Assembly (NCBI GenBank): GCA_039683095.1
Contig: JBDKSB010000001.1
Location: 186,001-250,000 of the forward strand
DNA length: 64,000 nt
Source of the DNA: Acidobacteriota bacterium
GTDB lineage: Bacteria > Acidobacteriota > Aminicenantia > Aminicenantales > Saccharicenantaceae
Reading direction: 5' to 3'
The translations under genes were made by a program, and so were the position numbers. Under the pieces are notes generated by a model. The model ran no database searches and had not been told where the DNA came from. It saw only the letters and a list, made by a program, of their open reading frames with translations. Each line of letters starts with the position of its first letter. Position 1 is the first letter of the stretch. Below, piece by piece: positions 15,732 through 25,003 of this stretch.

Positions 15732-16831
15732 CAGAAGTATCCTTCCACGATCGTGTCGTCCCCGATCGAGAACGAGCGGGTCCGCTTCAGGGGGATGGCC
15801 TGGGCGATGCGGTCAGCCCCCCGGCCGCCGAGAAGGCCGGGGGCTGTGGCGCCGCCGACAAGGACGGGCGCGAAGGTCAGGACGGCCTTGTCCGCGCGGT
15901 TCTCCTCGATGAAGGACGTGAACAGGCGGCTTCCGCCCTCGACGAGCAGGGCGGCGATCTCGCGGCGGCCGAGCTCGGCCAGGACGCGTTCGAGCGTCCA
16001 GGCCGCGGCGCCGTCCGGCGGAGGTACGACCTCGACGCCGCGGGCCTCGAGCGCCCGGGCCCTGTCCGCCGGCGCCTCCCGCCCGGCGAAGACGAGGACG
16101 GGCCCGCGGTCGAGCGTCTCGAGCATCCGGGCCCCGGCCGGGAAGCGCAGCCGCGAGTCGAGGACGGCCCGGGCGAGCTTCTTGCCGGGCCAGGCCGGGT
16201 GGCGCACGGTCAGGAGCGGATCGTCGGCGAGGAGGGTGCCGGAGCCGATCATCACGGCGTCCTGCTCGCCGCGAAGGAGATGGACGTAGTTGCGCGTGGC
16301 CGCCGACGTGATCCACTTTGAGTCGCCCGTCCGGCTGGCGATCTTGCCGTCGAGCGTCAGGGCCGCCTTGAGCGTGACGAAGGGGACCCTGGCCGTGATG
16401 AACTTGGCGTGGACCTCGTTGAGCGCGGCGTTCCGCTCGGCCAGGAGCCCGGCCTCGACAGCGAGACCAGCCTCTTCGAGCCGGCGGATGCCCTTAGTCC
16501 GGACCAGGGGATTCGGATCGACGGCCGAGACGACCACCCGGGCCAGCCCGGCCGCGATGACCGTGTCGACGCACGGCGGCGTGCGGCCCCAGTGGACGCA
16601 GGGCTCGAGGGTCAGGTAGAGGGTCGCGCCCCTGGCCCGGCGGCCGGCCCGGCCCAGGGCGACAATTTCGGCGTGCGGCCGGCCCGGCCCCTCGTGATAG
16701 CCGTGGCCGACGAGCTTTCCGTCGCGAACGACGACTGCCCCGACGAGCGGGTTGGGGCTCGTCCGGCCGCGGGCCTTTTCGGCCAGGCCGTAGGCCATCT
16801 CCATCCAGGCCAGGTCGGCGGGCCGGGTCAT
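15731..16831 (-). CDS. ribD: Bifunctional riboflavin deaminase / reductase
   Basis: Deaminates and then reduces the pyrimidine intermediate of riboflavin synthesis; 366 residues. The deaminase domain has HAEIVAL (zinc ligand His and catalytic Glu) and [12 protein letters not shown] (two zinc Cys). The reductase domain runs from [14 protein letters not shown] through WITSAATR and [13 protein letters not shown]. The ATG overlaps the ftsY stop by 4 bases. The catalytic residues look intact. Confidence 0.97.
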   Translation of the reverse strand: MTRPADLAWMEMAYGLAEKARGRTSPNPLVGAVVVRDGKLVGHGYHEGPGRPHAEIVALGRAGRRARGATLYLTLEPCVHWGRTPPCVDTVIAAGLARVVVSAVDPNPLVRTKGIRRLEEAGLAVEAGLLAERNAALNEVHAKFITARVPFVTLKAALTLDGKIASRTGDSKWITSAATRNYVHLLRGEQDAVMIGSGTLLADDPLLTVRHPAWPGKKLARAVLDSRLRFPAGARMLETLDRGPVLVFAGREAPADRARALEARGVEVVPPPDGAAAWTLERVLAELGRREIAALLVEGGSRLFTSFIEENRADKAVLTFAPVLVGGATAPGLLGGRGADRIAQAIPLKRTRSFSIGDDTIVEGYF

Positions 16832-17718
16832 GCGAGCAGGGCCTCCACGAATTCGCGCGGCGAGAAGTCGGCGATATCGTCCTCGCCTTCGCCCAGGCCG
16901 AGGTAGCGGATGGGCAGGCCGAGCTCGGCCGCGACGGCGATGGCCGCGCCGCCCTTGGCCGTGCCGTCGACCTTGGTCAGGAAGATGCCGGTCAGCCCGG
17001 AGAATTTCAGGAACTCCCGGGCCTGGAGAACGGCGTTCTGCCCGACCGTGGCGTCGAGGACGAGCAGGGATTCGACGCGGGCCCCGGGCAGCTCGCGGAC
17101 GACGACGCGCCGGACCTTCTCCAGCTCGGCCATGAGGTTGGCGTTCGTGTGGATGCGCCCGGCGGTGTCGACAAGCAGGATGTCGCCCCGCTGGGCCTTG
17201 AACGATCGGACGGCGTCGAAAACGACCGAGGCCGGGTCGGCGCCGTAAGAGCCCTTGACCACCGGGACGTCGAGCTTCCGGCCCCAGATGGCCAGCTGCT
17301 CCTGGGCCGCGGCCCGGAAGGTGTCGGCGGCCGCGAACATCACGCGCCGGCCGTCGCGCTTGAACCGGGCCGCGAGCTTGGCGGCCGAGGTGGTTTTGCC
17401 TCCGCCGTTGACGCCGACCATCAGGATGACTGTCTGTTCCGCGGCCGGGGCGGGCCGGCCGTTCGCCGGGGACAACAGGATGACCAGCTCGTCCCTGAGC
17501 GCGGCCTCGAGCCCGGCCTGATCCTCGGCCCTGCCGGTCTTGGCCTTCAGCGCGCCGACGATCTTCTCCGTGGCCGCGACGCCGACGTCGGCCTGGATGA
17601 GGGCCTCTTCGAGGCCTTCCAGGATCTCGTCGCGGCGCTTGCCGCTGCGGAGCAGGTCCCCGACCCGGCGGAAGGCGTCGCGGGTCCGGACGAGCTTTTC
17701 CTTGAGACTTGCGAACAT
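16828..17718 (-). CDS. ftsY: Signal recognition particle receptor FtsY
   Basis: SRP receptor GTPase docking ribosomes at the inner membrane; 296 residues, the short form with no acidic A-domain. The N domain (EALIQADVGVAATEKIV) is followed by G1 GVNGGGKTT, the DTFRAAAQEQL insertion-box motif, DTAGR (G3), TKVDGTAKGG (G4) and GLGEGEDDIADF at the end. The third Gly of the G1 loop (normally Val, Ser or Thr) is a minor variant that keeps the GxxxxGKT pattern. The promoter at 17728-17756 has its -10 only 9 bases before the ATG, so the mRNA is probably leaderless. First gene of the ftsY-ribD-ribE-ribBA-HEAT operon. Confidence 0.96.
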   Translation of the reverse strand: MFASLKEKLVRTRDAFRRVGDLLRSGKRRDEILEGLEEALIQADVGVAATEKIVGALKAKTGRAEDQAGLEAALRDELVILLSPANGRPAPAAEQTVILMVGVNGGGKTTSAAKLAARFKRDGRRVMFAAADTFRAAAQEQLAIWGRKLDVPVVKGSYGADPASVVFDAVRSFKAQRGDILLVDTAGRIHTNANLMAELEKVRRVVVRELPGARVESLLVLDATVGQNAVLQAREFLKFSGLTGIFLTKVDGTAKGGAAIAVAAELGLPIRYLGLGEGEDDIADFSPREFVEALLA

Positions 17719-17727
17719 GGCCTTAAC

Positions 17728-17756
17728 ATTTTATTTTTCAAGCGTTTAATTGTCAA
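17728..17756 (-). promoter_or_regulatory. Strong sigma-70-type promoter of the ftsY-rib operon
   Basis: Minus strand: TTGACA (17756-17751), 17-base AT-rich spacer, TAAAAT (17733-17728), then 9 bases to the ftsY ATG (17718). The expected transcription start is essentially at the start codon and no Shine-Dalgarno sequence is present. Confidence 0.78.
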
Positions 17757-18174
17757 TGCTCCGCGAAAGGCCTTGGGCCGGGCACGTATTATTTCTATGT
17801 CCGGTCCCGCGACAGGACGTCCAATGCCGTCGCCTTCGCCAAGACGGCGCTGATCGTGCCGCCGGAACAGGCCGCGCCGTTCGCGCGCCGGCGGATTTCA
17901 TCTTCGCCGGAAGCGCCGCCGATAGGCCAGGGGAGACATGCCGGAAAGATGCTTGAACGCCCGGTCGAAATTAGATCCCTGGCGGAGTTCCAAGGCGTGA
18001 TGATTCCTTAAAAATGATAACGATTCCTCTTTACGGATAATACCTTTATCTTGTCCCGAAGGGCTCGGGCTTTGAATCCATGCAGAGATAGTCTTTCAAT
18101 CTCTATGTCTTCTGAACATCCCACTAGTTGGCACGTTACGAGCCGAATCCAGGACTCAAACGCCTCCGCCGAAC
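17757..18174. other. Gene-poor, AT-richer stretch between ftsY and recJ
   Basis: About 420 bases with no intact gene. The right half, from about 17990 to 18130, is clearly richer in A and T than the flanks. The only recognisable content is the AraC C-terminal remnant at 17898-17990 on the minus strand. It reads like the scar of a lost or imported gene. Confidence 0.55.
17898..17990 (-). pseudogene. C-terminal remnant of an AraC/XylS-family regulator
   Basis: On the minus strand, the last 30 or so codons before a TGA read LRQGSNFDRAFKHLSGMSPLAYRRRF, then RRR. This is the second helix-turn-helix of the AraC family (usual form: FxxQSxFxRxFKxxxGxSPxxYRR). Upstream the frame stays open for only about 35 codons of non-AraC sequence before a stop, and the first HTH and effector domain are absent. 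It is a decayed gene fragment, probably not expressed. Confidence 0.6.
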
Positions 18175-18203
18175 TTGGGCTGTCCGGGGGAATGTGCTAG
18201 AGT
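18175..18203 (+). promoter_or_regulatory. Probable sigma-70-type promoter of recJ
   Basis: TTGGGC (18175-18180), 17-base spacer, TAGAGT (18198-18203), then 9 bases to the ATG at 18213. The hexamers are less perfect than others here, but spacing and position match the leaderless arrangement seen for ftsY. Confidence 0.45.
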
Positions 18204-18212
18204 GAGGGCGCC

Positions 18213-19904
18213 ATGAATCCCGCAGTCTGGGTCGTCCATCCTCCGAGCGCCGAGGCCGACCGGCTGGCCCTGGCCCTGGACATCCCGCCGGCCATCGCCC
18301 GGGTCCTGGTCAACCGCAAGATCGCGACCGAGGAGGCGGCCCGGGATTTCCTCTTCGGCGACCTCAAAAAGCTCCATGACCCCTACCTGATGAAGGGCAT
18401 GGACAGGGCCGTGGCCCGCATCGGCGAGGCCGTCGACCGGGGCGAGAAGATCCTGATCTTCGGCGATTACGACGTCGACGGCGTGCTCTCGACGGTCATG
18501 CTCAAGAAGGCCCTGACGACCCTCGGGGCCGACGTGGACTACTTCATCCCCGAGCGCCTGACCGACGGCTACGGCATCAAGGACGAGCACGTCCGCATCC
18601 CGGTCGAGCGCGGCGCCCGGCTGGTCATCAGCGTCGACTGCGGCATCAAGTCCGGCGAGTTCGTCGCCCGGGCCAGGGAGCAGGGGATCGACGTCATCAT
18701 CACCGACCACCACCGGCCCGGCGAGACCCTGCCCGACGCCGTGGCCGTGCTCGACCCGATCCTGCCGGATTCCGGCTATCCCGACCCGGGGCTGGCCGGC
18801 GTGGGCGTCGCCTTCAAGCTCATCCAGGCCCTGCTGGCCAAGGCCGGGCGCGAGGCGGGGCTGCTTCACTACATGAAGCTCGTCTCGATCGGCACGGTGG
18901 CCGACGTGGCCGAGCTCAAAGGCGAGAACCGGCTTTTCGTCAAGCAGGGGCTCAAGGGCCTGCGCGACGTCTCCAACACCGGGCTGCGCCTGCTGATCGA
19001 GGCCAGCGGCCTGGGCCGCCGGGCCATTTCCGAGGGCGACCTCGGCTTCCGCATCGGCCCGCGCATCAACGCCGCCGGCCGGATGGGCATGACCGATCTG
19101 GCCGTCAAGCTCTTCTTTTCCGAGGACCCGGCCGAAGCCCTGGCCCTGGTCCAGAAGCTCGACGAGCTCAACAGCCGTCGCCAGAAGACCGAGGAGAAGA
19201 TCTTCGTCGAGGCCGCGGGCCGGATCGAGGAGCGCGGGCTCGACCGGAAGTACAAGTGCCTCGTCCTCGGCGATCCCGACTGGCACCGCGGCGTCATCGG
19301 CATCGTCGCCTCCAAGCTCAAGGACCGCTTCCACCGGCCGGTCATCCTGTTCCATTACGAGAACGGCAAGGCCCATGGCTCGGGCCGGAGCATCTCCGAG
19401 GTGCCGCTTATCGACCTCCTGGAAGGGTGCAAGGGGCATTTCCTGAGCTACGGCGGGCACCGGCTGGCCGTCGGCTGCACCCTGCCCACGGCCGGCATGG
19501 CCGCCTTCAAGGCCGCGCTGAATCCCCTGGCGGACGCCGCCATCCCCGAGGATAGCCTGAAGAAGAAGCTCAAGATCGACGCGCCGCTCGATTTTGCCGC
19601 CGTCGACGAGCGCTTCATGGCCGTGTACGCCCTGCTCGTGCCCTTCGGCGTCGGCAACCCCAGGCCGCTGTTCATGGCCGACGACGTCGAGGTCGCCAGC
19701 GATCCGCAGGTCCTCAAGGGCAAACACCTGAAGTTCCTGGGGCGCCAGAACGGCCGGGTCCTCGAGCTCCTGGGCTGGGACAAGGCCGAGTATCGCCATG
19801 TCCTCAAGCGAGGCGACCGGGTCAGCCTGGCCTTCACGCTCATGACCTCGGAGTACCTGGGCGTGCCGAAAACGAACCTGTCCATAGAAGACCTGAAGGT
19901 CTGA
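18213..19904 (+). CDS. recJ: Single-stranded-DNA 5'-3' exonuclease RecJ
   Basis: Repair and recombination exonuclease of the DHH superfamily, 563 residues. Motif I FGDYDVDGVLS, motif III ITDHHRPGETLPDA (DHH), and the DHHA1 RNA/DNA-binding motif SYGGHRLAVGCTL near residue 410 are intact, followed by the C-terminal OB domain. It heads the cluster recJ - lptC/A - lptB - rpoN - hpf - PTS. The gap to the next gene is 4 bases, so co-transcription is likely. Confidence 0.95.
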   Translation: MNPAVWVVHPPSAEADRLALALDIPPAIARVLVNRKIATEEAARDFLFGDLKKLHDPYLMKGMDRAVARIGEAVDRGEKILIFGDYDVDGVLSTVMLKKALTTLGADVDYFIPERLTDGYGIKDEHVRIPVERGARLVISVDCGIKSGEFVARAREQGIDVIITDHHRPGETLPDAVAVLDPILPDSGYPDPGLAGVGVAFKLIQALLAKAGREAGLLHYMKLVSIGTVADVAELKGENRLFVKQGLKGLRDVSNTGLRLLIEASGLGRRAISEGDLGFRIGPRINAAGRMGMTDLAVKLFFSEDPAEALALVQKLDELNSRRQKTEEKIFVEAAGRIEERGLDRKYKCLVLGDPDWHRGVIGIVASKLKDRFHRPVILFHYENGKAHGSGRSISEVPLIDLLEGCKGHFLSYGGHRLAVGCTLPTAGMAAFKAALNPLADAAIPEDSLKKKLKIDAPLDFAAVDERFMAVYALLVPFGVGNPRPLFMADDVEVASDPQVLKGKHLKFLGRQNGRVLELLGWDKAEYRHVLKRGDRVSLAFTLMTSEYLGVPKTNLSIEDLKV

Positions 19905-19908
19905 AGCG

Positions 19909-21759
19909 ATGAGCGCGCAGAAAGCCTCGGCGCCGGTGAGGTTCGCCCGGATCGCGGCGACGGCGGCCCTCGTTATCGTCGCCGCGGCCATCGTCGTCCG
20001 CCTGGCCGGCCGCCGCGAACCGCCTTCCTCCGCCGTTCCCGCCGCGCCCCCGCCCGCGGATCGGGTCGTCGACCTCCAGGAACGGGTCCGCCAGCGGGAA
20101 TTCAAGGACGGGCGCCCCGTCGCCGATATCCGCGGCGACCGCTTCTTCCGCGGGCCGGACGGCCGCAACCATCTCGCCGGCGCGGTCGAGGTCGTGAGCT
20201 TCGGCCCGGGGGGCGAGACCGCTTCCCGTCTCACGGCCGGCGAGATCGTCTACGATCCGGGCTCGCTCCGCTTCTCGGTCACCGGGAACGTCCGGGTCGA
20301 GGCGGGCGGCGTCGTCCTCCTGGGCGATGCCTTCGAGTACGACAAGGCGAAGGGCCTGTTCTGGACGAAGACCGGGGGACGGTTCTCCTCGGCCTCGATG
20401 GCCGGGAGCGCCGGGGCCGTTCTCTACGCCGAAACCGCCGGCGAGGTCCGGCTGGGCGGCAGCTTCCGGGTCGAGATCGGTGCGCCCGGCCGTCCGAACG
20501 AGGTCCTGGACGCATCCGGCGACTCCTTCGAATACGCCCTCCGCGAGCGCCGCGGCCGGATCGACGGCCGGGCCTCGATCTCGGGCGCCGATTTCCGCGG
20601 GACATCGGAGACCGTCTCGTTCTTCGCGGCCAGGGACGAATTGTCGTTCGAATCCGCTGTTCTCGAGGGCGCCGCCAGGATCGTTCCGGGACCCAAAGCG
20701 TCCGGCGGAGGGGCAAGCGGCGAGGTCCTCGCCGACCGGATCGAGGTCTCGTTCTCGCGCCAGCCGGCGGGTTTTTCGATCAGGACCTCGGGCCGGTCCA
20801 GCCTCCTCGACCGGTCCGCCGCGGACAGGACCGTGACCGTCCGGGCGGCGACGATCCGGCTGAGCTTCCGCAGGGCGGACGGCCGCTCGGCCTGGTCCGC
20901 CTCGGGCGGCGTCCGGGCCGAGATCGCGGAGGCCGGCGCCGCCGTCCGAACCCTCGAAGGCGAAGATGCGGCGTACGGGTCGGGCGATGTCGTCGAGGCG
21001 ACCGGGGCCGCCGGCCGTCCCGCGGTCGCCGAATCCGCGGAGGCCCGGATCGAGGCGCCCGAAATCGCCGTCGCCGCCGGAACGGGATGGATCCGGGCTT
21101 CGGGCGGCGCGGCCTGCGTCCTGAGGAAGGCGGGCGGGAGGCGGGCCATGGGTTTTCTTTCCCAGTCCGAGGACGTCTCCGTTTCGTGCGAAACGCTCGA
21201 GGCGAGGCCCGGGACCTCGACATACGGTTTTGCCGGGAACGTCGCCGTCCGGCAGGGAGGCAAGGCGATCAGGGCCGCGGCGATCGAGGCGGCCGGAGAG
21301 ACGGGCCGGATGAGCGGCAGCGGGGGAGTCGCGGTGACGCTGACCGAGGCCCCGTCCGACGGAAAGCCCGGCCGCGCGGTCGACCTGGGCGGCGCGGATA
21401 TGGCTTATGAACCCAGCCGGAGGGTCCTGATCCTGTCCTCAAGAGCCTATGTCCGCCTGCCAGAAGCCGGCCTGGAAGCTTCGACCGTGACGGCCGTGAT
21501 CGGCCGGGACGGACGGACCGTCGAATCGCTCACGGCGGCCCGGGGCGTCGTCGTCTCCAAGGGGCGCTATGTCGGCCGTTCGGAGGCGGCGTCGTACGAT
21601 GCTGCGGCCGGCCGGCTGACGCTCACCGGAAGCCCCGTTCTGACCGACGGCAAAGGGGGTTCGGCCAGGGGGGCCAAATTGACTTTCGATCTGGCCGATG
21701 ATAAGATTTCGGTCGAGAACGAGGGAGATGGAAGAGCCACGACCGTCGTCAGATCATGA
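19909..21759 (+). CDS. LptC-LptA-type fusion / large OstA-like LPS transport protein
   Basis: A 616-residue protein with one N-terminal membrane helix (about residues 15-33, followed by RLAGRRE), then an LptC-like start (VVDLQERVRQREFKDGRPVADIRGDRFF) and long beta-jellyroll repeats of the OstA/LptA type: GEIVYDPGSLRFSVTGNVRVEAG, later GYVRGxx-like FAGNVAVRQGGKAIRAAAIEA and SKGRYVGRSEAASYDAAAGRLTLTGSPVL. LptC and LptA are normally separate proteins of about 190 residues each, so this chain could form the whole periplasmic bridge from the inner membrane. lptB follows after 3 bases, which supports the role. The exact domain boundaries are inferred. Confidence 0.8.
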   Translation: MSAQKASAPVRFARIAATAALVIVAAAIVVRLAGRREPPSSAVPAAPPPADRVVDLQERVRQREFKDGRPVADIRGDRFFRGPDGRNHLAGAVEVVSFGPGGETASRLTAGEIVYDPGSLRFSVTGNVRVEAGGVVLLGDAFEYDKAKGLFWTKTGGRFSSASMAGSAGAVLYAETAGEVRLGGSFRVEIGAPGRPNEVLDASGDSFEYALRERRGRIDGRASISGADFRGTSETVSFFAARDELSFESAVLEGAARIVPGPKASGGGASGEVLADRIEVSFSRQPAGFSIRTSGRSSLLDRSAADRTVTVRAATIRLSFRRADGRSAWSASGGVRAEIAEAGAAVRTLEGEDAAYGSGDVVEATGAAGRPAVAESAEARIEAPEIAVAAGTGWIRASGGAACVLRKAGGRRAMGFLSQSEDVSVSCETLEARPGTSTYGFAGNVAVRQGGKAIRAAAIEAAGETGRMSGSGGVAVTLTEAPSDGKPGRAVDLGGADMAYEPSRRVLILSSRAYVRLPEAGLEASTVTAVIGRDGRTVESLTAARGVVVSKGRYVGRSEAASYDAAAGRLTLTGSPVLTDGKGGSARGAKLTFDLADDKISVENEGDGRATTVVRS

Positions 21760-21762
21760 GCC

Positions 21763-22488
21763 ATGAAGGGTTCCCTGAAAGCGGTTGACCTCGAGAAAAG
21801 CTACGGGCGAAAGAAGGTCGTCGACAAGGTTTCGGTCAGGGTCGAAGGGGGGGAGATCATCGGTCTCCTGGGGCCGAACGGCGCCGGCAAAACGACCACC
21901 TTCTCCATGATCCTCGGCCTCGTCCCCCAGGACGGCGGCCGGGTCATCCTCCGGGACGAGGACATCACGAGGCTGCCGATGTATCTCCGGGCGCGCCGCG
22001 GCCTGGTCCTCCTGCCGCAGGAGCCGTCGGCCTTCCGGAAGATGACCGTGGCCGAGAACCTCCTGGCCGTCCTCGAGACCAGGCCGTCGGGCGCGGCAGC
22101 GCGGTCCGCCCGCGTCGACGCCGCGCTCGAGGAGTTCGGCCTGAAGAGCCTGGCCGGGGCCAGGGCCCTGACCCTGTCCGGCGGCGAGCGCCGGCGCCTG
22201 GAGATCGCCCGGGCCATGGTCATGGACCCGGAGTTCATCCTGCTCGACGAGCCGTTCACGGGGATCGACCCCCTTTCGGTGCGGGACCTCCAGGGCATCA
22301 TCAGGGGCCTGCGGGACAAGGGCCTGGGCGTCCTGCTGACGGACCACGCCGTCCGGGAGACCCTGGCGATCACCGACCGGGCCTATATCCTCGAGGGCGG
22401 CCGCGTCCTCAAGGAGGGCCCGCCGGCGGAGATCGTCGCTTCCGACGAGGTCCGGGAGAGATATTTGGGCCAGGAGTTTCGTCTATAG
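21763..22488 (+). CDS. lptB: LPS export ABC ATPase LptB
   Basis: Cytoplasmic ATPase that powers extraction of lipopolysaccharide from the inner membrane, 241 residues. Walker A GPNGAGKTT, Q-loop LPQEPSAFRKMTV, signature LSGGERRRLEIARA, Walker B FILLDEPFTGIDP and H-loop DHAVRETL are all typical of LptB. It lies between the LptC/LptA protein and rpoN, the classic order. LptF/G permeases are not in the window. Confidence 0.96.
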   Translation: MKGSLKAVDLEKSYGRKKVVDKVSVRVEGGEIIGLLGPNGAGKTTTFSMILGLVPQDGGRVILRDEDITRLPMYLRARRGLVLLPQEPSAFRKMTVAENLLAVLETRPSGAAARSARVDAALEEFGLKSLAGARALTLSGGERRRLEIARAMVMDPEFILLDEPFTGIDPLSVRDLQGIIRGLRDKGLGVLLTDHAVRETLAITDRAYILEGGRVLKEGPPAEIVASDEVRERYLGQEFRL

Positions 22489-22507
22489 TCAGGGATGAGA
22501 TGACGCC

Positions 22508-23995
22508 ATGATCCTCAAGCAGCGGCTCGACCAGCGCCAGGTGCAGAAGCTCGTCCTTGCCCCGGCCCTGCAGCAGGCCATCAAGCTCCTGCCCCTGACC
22601 AACCTCGAGCTCATCGAGGTCATCGACGAGGAGCTGGCCCAGAACCCGATGATCGAGATCGAGGACGAGGCCCGCGAGGGCGCCGCCAAGGACAGCGAGA
22701 CCGTGGCCGCCGAGGAGGCGGGGGTTAAGAACCGGGACAGCGTGCTCGAGGGGCTGAGCCTCGAATCGACCGAGCCCAAGCTGGCCGGCGAGGCCCCCGA
22801 GGACAACATCCTGGCCGGCTTCCAGGACTACCTCGACGAGGGCTTCCGGCCGCACTTCACCGAGAGCCGCGACGCCGTCTCGCTCGAGAACACCATCTCC
22901 CGGACGCCCTCCCTCTGGGACCACCTGAACTGGCAGGCCAGCCTGACCTTCTTCGAGCCAGCGGACCGGGAGCTGGCCGAGCGCATCATCGGCGACATCA
23001 ACGACGACGGCTACCTCAGCTCGGCCATCGACGAGCTGGCGCGCCTGAACAGGACGACGCCGGAGGCGGTCGAAGCCGTCCGGGCCAAGATCAAGACCTT
23101 CGACCCCGTCGGCTGCGCCAGCCTGGACCTGCGCGAGGCGCTCCTGGCCCAGATGGACTATCTCCAGATCCAGGACGAGATGGCCCGCCGGATCATCGCC
23201 CAGCACCTGCCGCTCCTCGAGAGATCCGACTTCGCCCAGCTGGCCAAGGTCCTCGGCGCTTCGCTGGCCGAGATCCGGGTGCGCATCGACCTGATCAGGA
23301 CCCTCGACCCGGCGCCGGGCCGCAAGTACACCGAGGAGGAGACGAGCTACGTCGTCCCGGACATCGTCGTCGACAAGGAAGGCGACGACTGGACGATCGC
23401 GCTCAACGACGAGGGCCTGCCGCGCCTGCGCATCAGCCCCTACTACCGCCAGCTCCTGGCCAAGGCGACCGCCGGCGAGCCCGAGGCCTACCGCTTCCTC
23501 AAGGACCGCCTGAAGAAGGCCCTCTGGTTCCTGCGCAGCCTCGACCAGAGGAACCGGACGATCTACAAGGTCGCCAAGTTCATCGTTGACCGCCAGAAGG
23601 AGTTCTTCGAGAAGGGCATCGACTTCATCAGGCCCCTGACCCTGATGGAGATCGCCCAGGACATCGGCGTCCACGAATCGACGGTCGGCCGCGTCGTCGC
23701 CAACAAGTTCATGATGACGCCCCGGGGCGTCTTCTCGCTCAAATACTTCTTCCACAAGTCGCTGCAGGGGAGCTACGGCGAGGACGTCTCCTCGCTCATG
23801 GTCAAGGACCGCATCCGCAAGCTCGTCGAGGGGGAGGACAGGGACAACCCCCTAAGCGACATCGAGATCGGCGAGCTGCTGGCCCGGGAGAACCTGCGCA
23901 TCGCCCGCCGGACGGTGGCCAAGTACCGGACCCAGCTCGGGATCGAGCCCTCCCATATCCGCAAGAGAAAGTCCATCATGGAGGAGAAGGCATGA
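22508..23995 (+). CDS. rpoN: RNA polymerase sigma-54 factor
   Basis: Alternative sigma factor recognising -24/-12 promoters and needing AAA+ activators; 495 residues. Region I at the N-terminus is Gln/Leu-rich (LKQRLDQRQVQKLVLAPALQQAIKLLPLTNLEL), region II is acidic, and region III carries the HTH (TLMEIAQDIGVHESTVGRVVANKF) and ends with the RpoN box ARRTVAKYR. Its stop overlaps the hpf ATG. No bacterial enhancer-binding protein is encoded in the window, although a Fis-type single-domain protein is (59693-60010). Confidence 0.97.
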   Translation: MILKQRLDQRQVQKLVLAPALQQAIKLLPLTNLELIEVIDEELAQNPMIEIEDEAREGAAKDSETVAAEEAGVKNRDSVLEGLSLESTEPKLAGEAPEDNILAGFQDYLDEGFRPHFTESRDAVSLENTISRTPSLWDHLNWQASLTFFEPADRELAERIIGDINDDGYLSSAIDELARLNRTTPEAVEAVRAKIKTFDPVGCASLDLREALLAQMDYLQIQDEMARRIIAQHLPLLERSDFAQLAKVLGASLAEIRVRIDLIRTLDPAPGRKYTEEETSYVVPDIVVDKEGDDWTIALNDEGLPRLRISPYYRQLLAKATAGEPEAYRFLKDRLKKALWFLRSLDQRNRTIYKVAKFIVDRQKEFFEKGIDFIRPLTLMEIAQDIGVHESTVGRVVANKFMMTPRGVFSLKYFFHKSLQGSYGEDVSSLMVKDRIRKLVEGEDRDNPLSDIEIGELLARENLRIARRTVAKYRTQLGIEPSHIRKRKSIMEEKA

Positions 23996-24516
23996 ACGTC
24001 CAGTACACCGCGCGGCAAGCGGCCCTGACGCCCGAGATCAAGGCCTACTGCGAGAAGCGGCTGGGCCGCCTGAAGAACCTGGCCGACGACGTCCTCGACA
24101 TCAACATCATCCTGGGCGCCCAGAAGGGCCGGTCCAAGGCCGAGATCAACGTCAAGGCCAGGGGGCGGAGCCTGATCGTCGTCGAGGAGACCCTGGACAT
24201 GATGGATTCGCTCAACCGGGCCTTCGACACGCTCGAGACGCGGATTCGCAAGGACCGGGCCAAGTTCCGCGAAAAGAAGCGCCGGGGCGGACGGGAGCGG
24301 AAGGCCCTGGCCCCGGCCGTCGAGGCCCCGGAGGCGGAGAAGCGGGTCGTCCGGGCGAACTTCTTCTCCCTCAAGCCGCTGACGATCGAGGAGGCCCTGG
24401 TTCAGCTGGACGCCAAGGCCAAGGAGGTCTTCCTGTTCCGCCGCGAAGGCAGCCAGACCTGGGCCGCCGTCTACCGGCGCAAGGACGGCCACTACGGCCT
24501 GGTCGAGCCGGAATAG
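23992..24516 (+). CDS. hpf: Ribosome hibernation promoting factor, long form
   Basis: Binds the 30S subunit and dimerises ribosomes in slow growth; 174 residues. The N-terminal S30AE domain (MNVQYTARQAALTPEIKAYCEKRLGRLKNL...) is followed by a linker and a C-terminal dimerisation domain (KPLTIEEALVQLDAKAKEVFLFRR...YRRKDGHYGLVEP), so it is the long form. ATGA overlap with rpoN. The rpoN-hpf-ptsN order matches many Gram-negative genomes. Confidence 0.95.
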   Translation: MNVQYTARQAALTPEIKAYCEKRLGRLKNLADDVLDINIILGAQKGRSKAEINVKARGRSLIVVEETLDMMDSLNRAFDTLETRIRKDRAKFREKKRRGGRERKALAPAVEAPEAEKRVVRANFFSLKPLTIEEALVQLDAKAKEVFLFRREGSQTWAAVYRRKDGHYGLVEPE

Positions 24517-24532
24517 GCGGCGGGGGAAGCGG

Positions 24533-25003
24533 ATGAAGATCCACGCGCTCCTAGACGAGAGCCTGATCCTGCCGCGGCTGGAGGCCCGGGACCGGGCCGG
24601 CGTTCTCCGCGAGATGTCGGATTCGCTGGAGGCCCGGCACGCGCCCGCTCTCGACGGCGCGCTCCTCGAAAAGCTCCTGAAGCGGGAGGAGCTGGGCACG
24701 ACGGCCATCGGCAAGGGCGTCGCCGTGCCTCATTGCCGGGCCAGGGGGCTGGAGGTCCCGGCCCTGCTCCTCGGCCTGTCCCAGGACGGCGTCGCCTTCG
24801 AGGCCGTCGACGGCAAGCCCTCGCACGTCTTCTTCCTCCTCGTCTCGCCCGAGGACAACCCCGGCGCCGGCCTGCGGCTTCTGGCCGCCATTGCCGGGCT
24901 GGTGCGCCGGTCGCGATCGCTCTCCTCGAAGCTGCTCAAGGCGACCACCGCGGCCGGCGTCATCGAGGCCCTCCGGGCCGAGGAGGAGAAGGCCCGTGCC
25001 TGA
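24533..25003 (+). CDS. ptsN: Nitrogen-type PTS enzyme IIA
   Basis: Regulatory phosphocarrier of the PTS-Ntr type, 156 residues. The phosphorylated His67 sits in IGKGVAVPHCRARG (usual form GxAIPHxR). The fold pattern of alternating helices and the SKLLKATTAAGVIEAL end agree with the family. The GTG of hprK overlaps its last codons. In this window the phosphoryl donor would be the EI/HPr pair encoded downstream. Confidence 0.92.
   Translation: MKIHALLDESLILPRLEARDRAGVLREMSDSLEARHAPALDGALLEKLLKREELGTTAIGKGVAVPHCRARGLEVPALLLGLSQDGVAFEAVDGKPSHVFFLLVSPEDNPGAGLRLLAAIAGLVRRSRSLSSKLLKATTAAGVIEALRAEEEKARA

Noticed and set aside
17790-18010. Plus-strand frame between ftsY and recJ, ending LAEFQGVMIP, vaguely like a phage tail sheath start
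   Set aside because: The similarity covers only a few residues, whereas the minus strand at the same place reads as a clear AraC C-terminus.
24891-24995. Longer N-terminus for hprK
   Set aside because: The extension is an Arg/Pro/Ser-rich reading of ptsN; the GTG at 24996 has a good ribosome-binding site.
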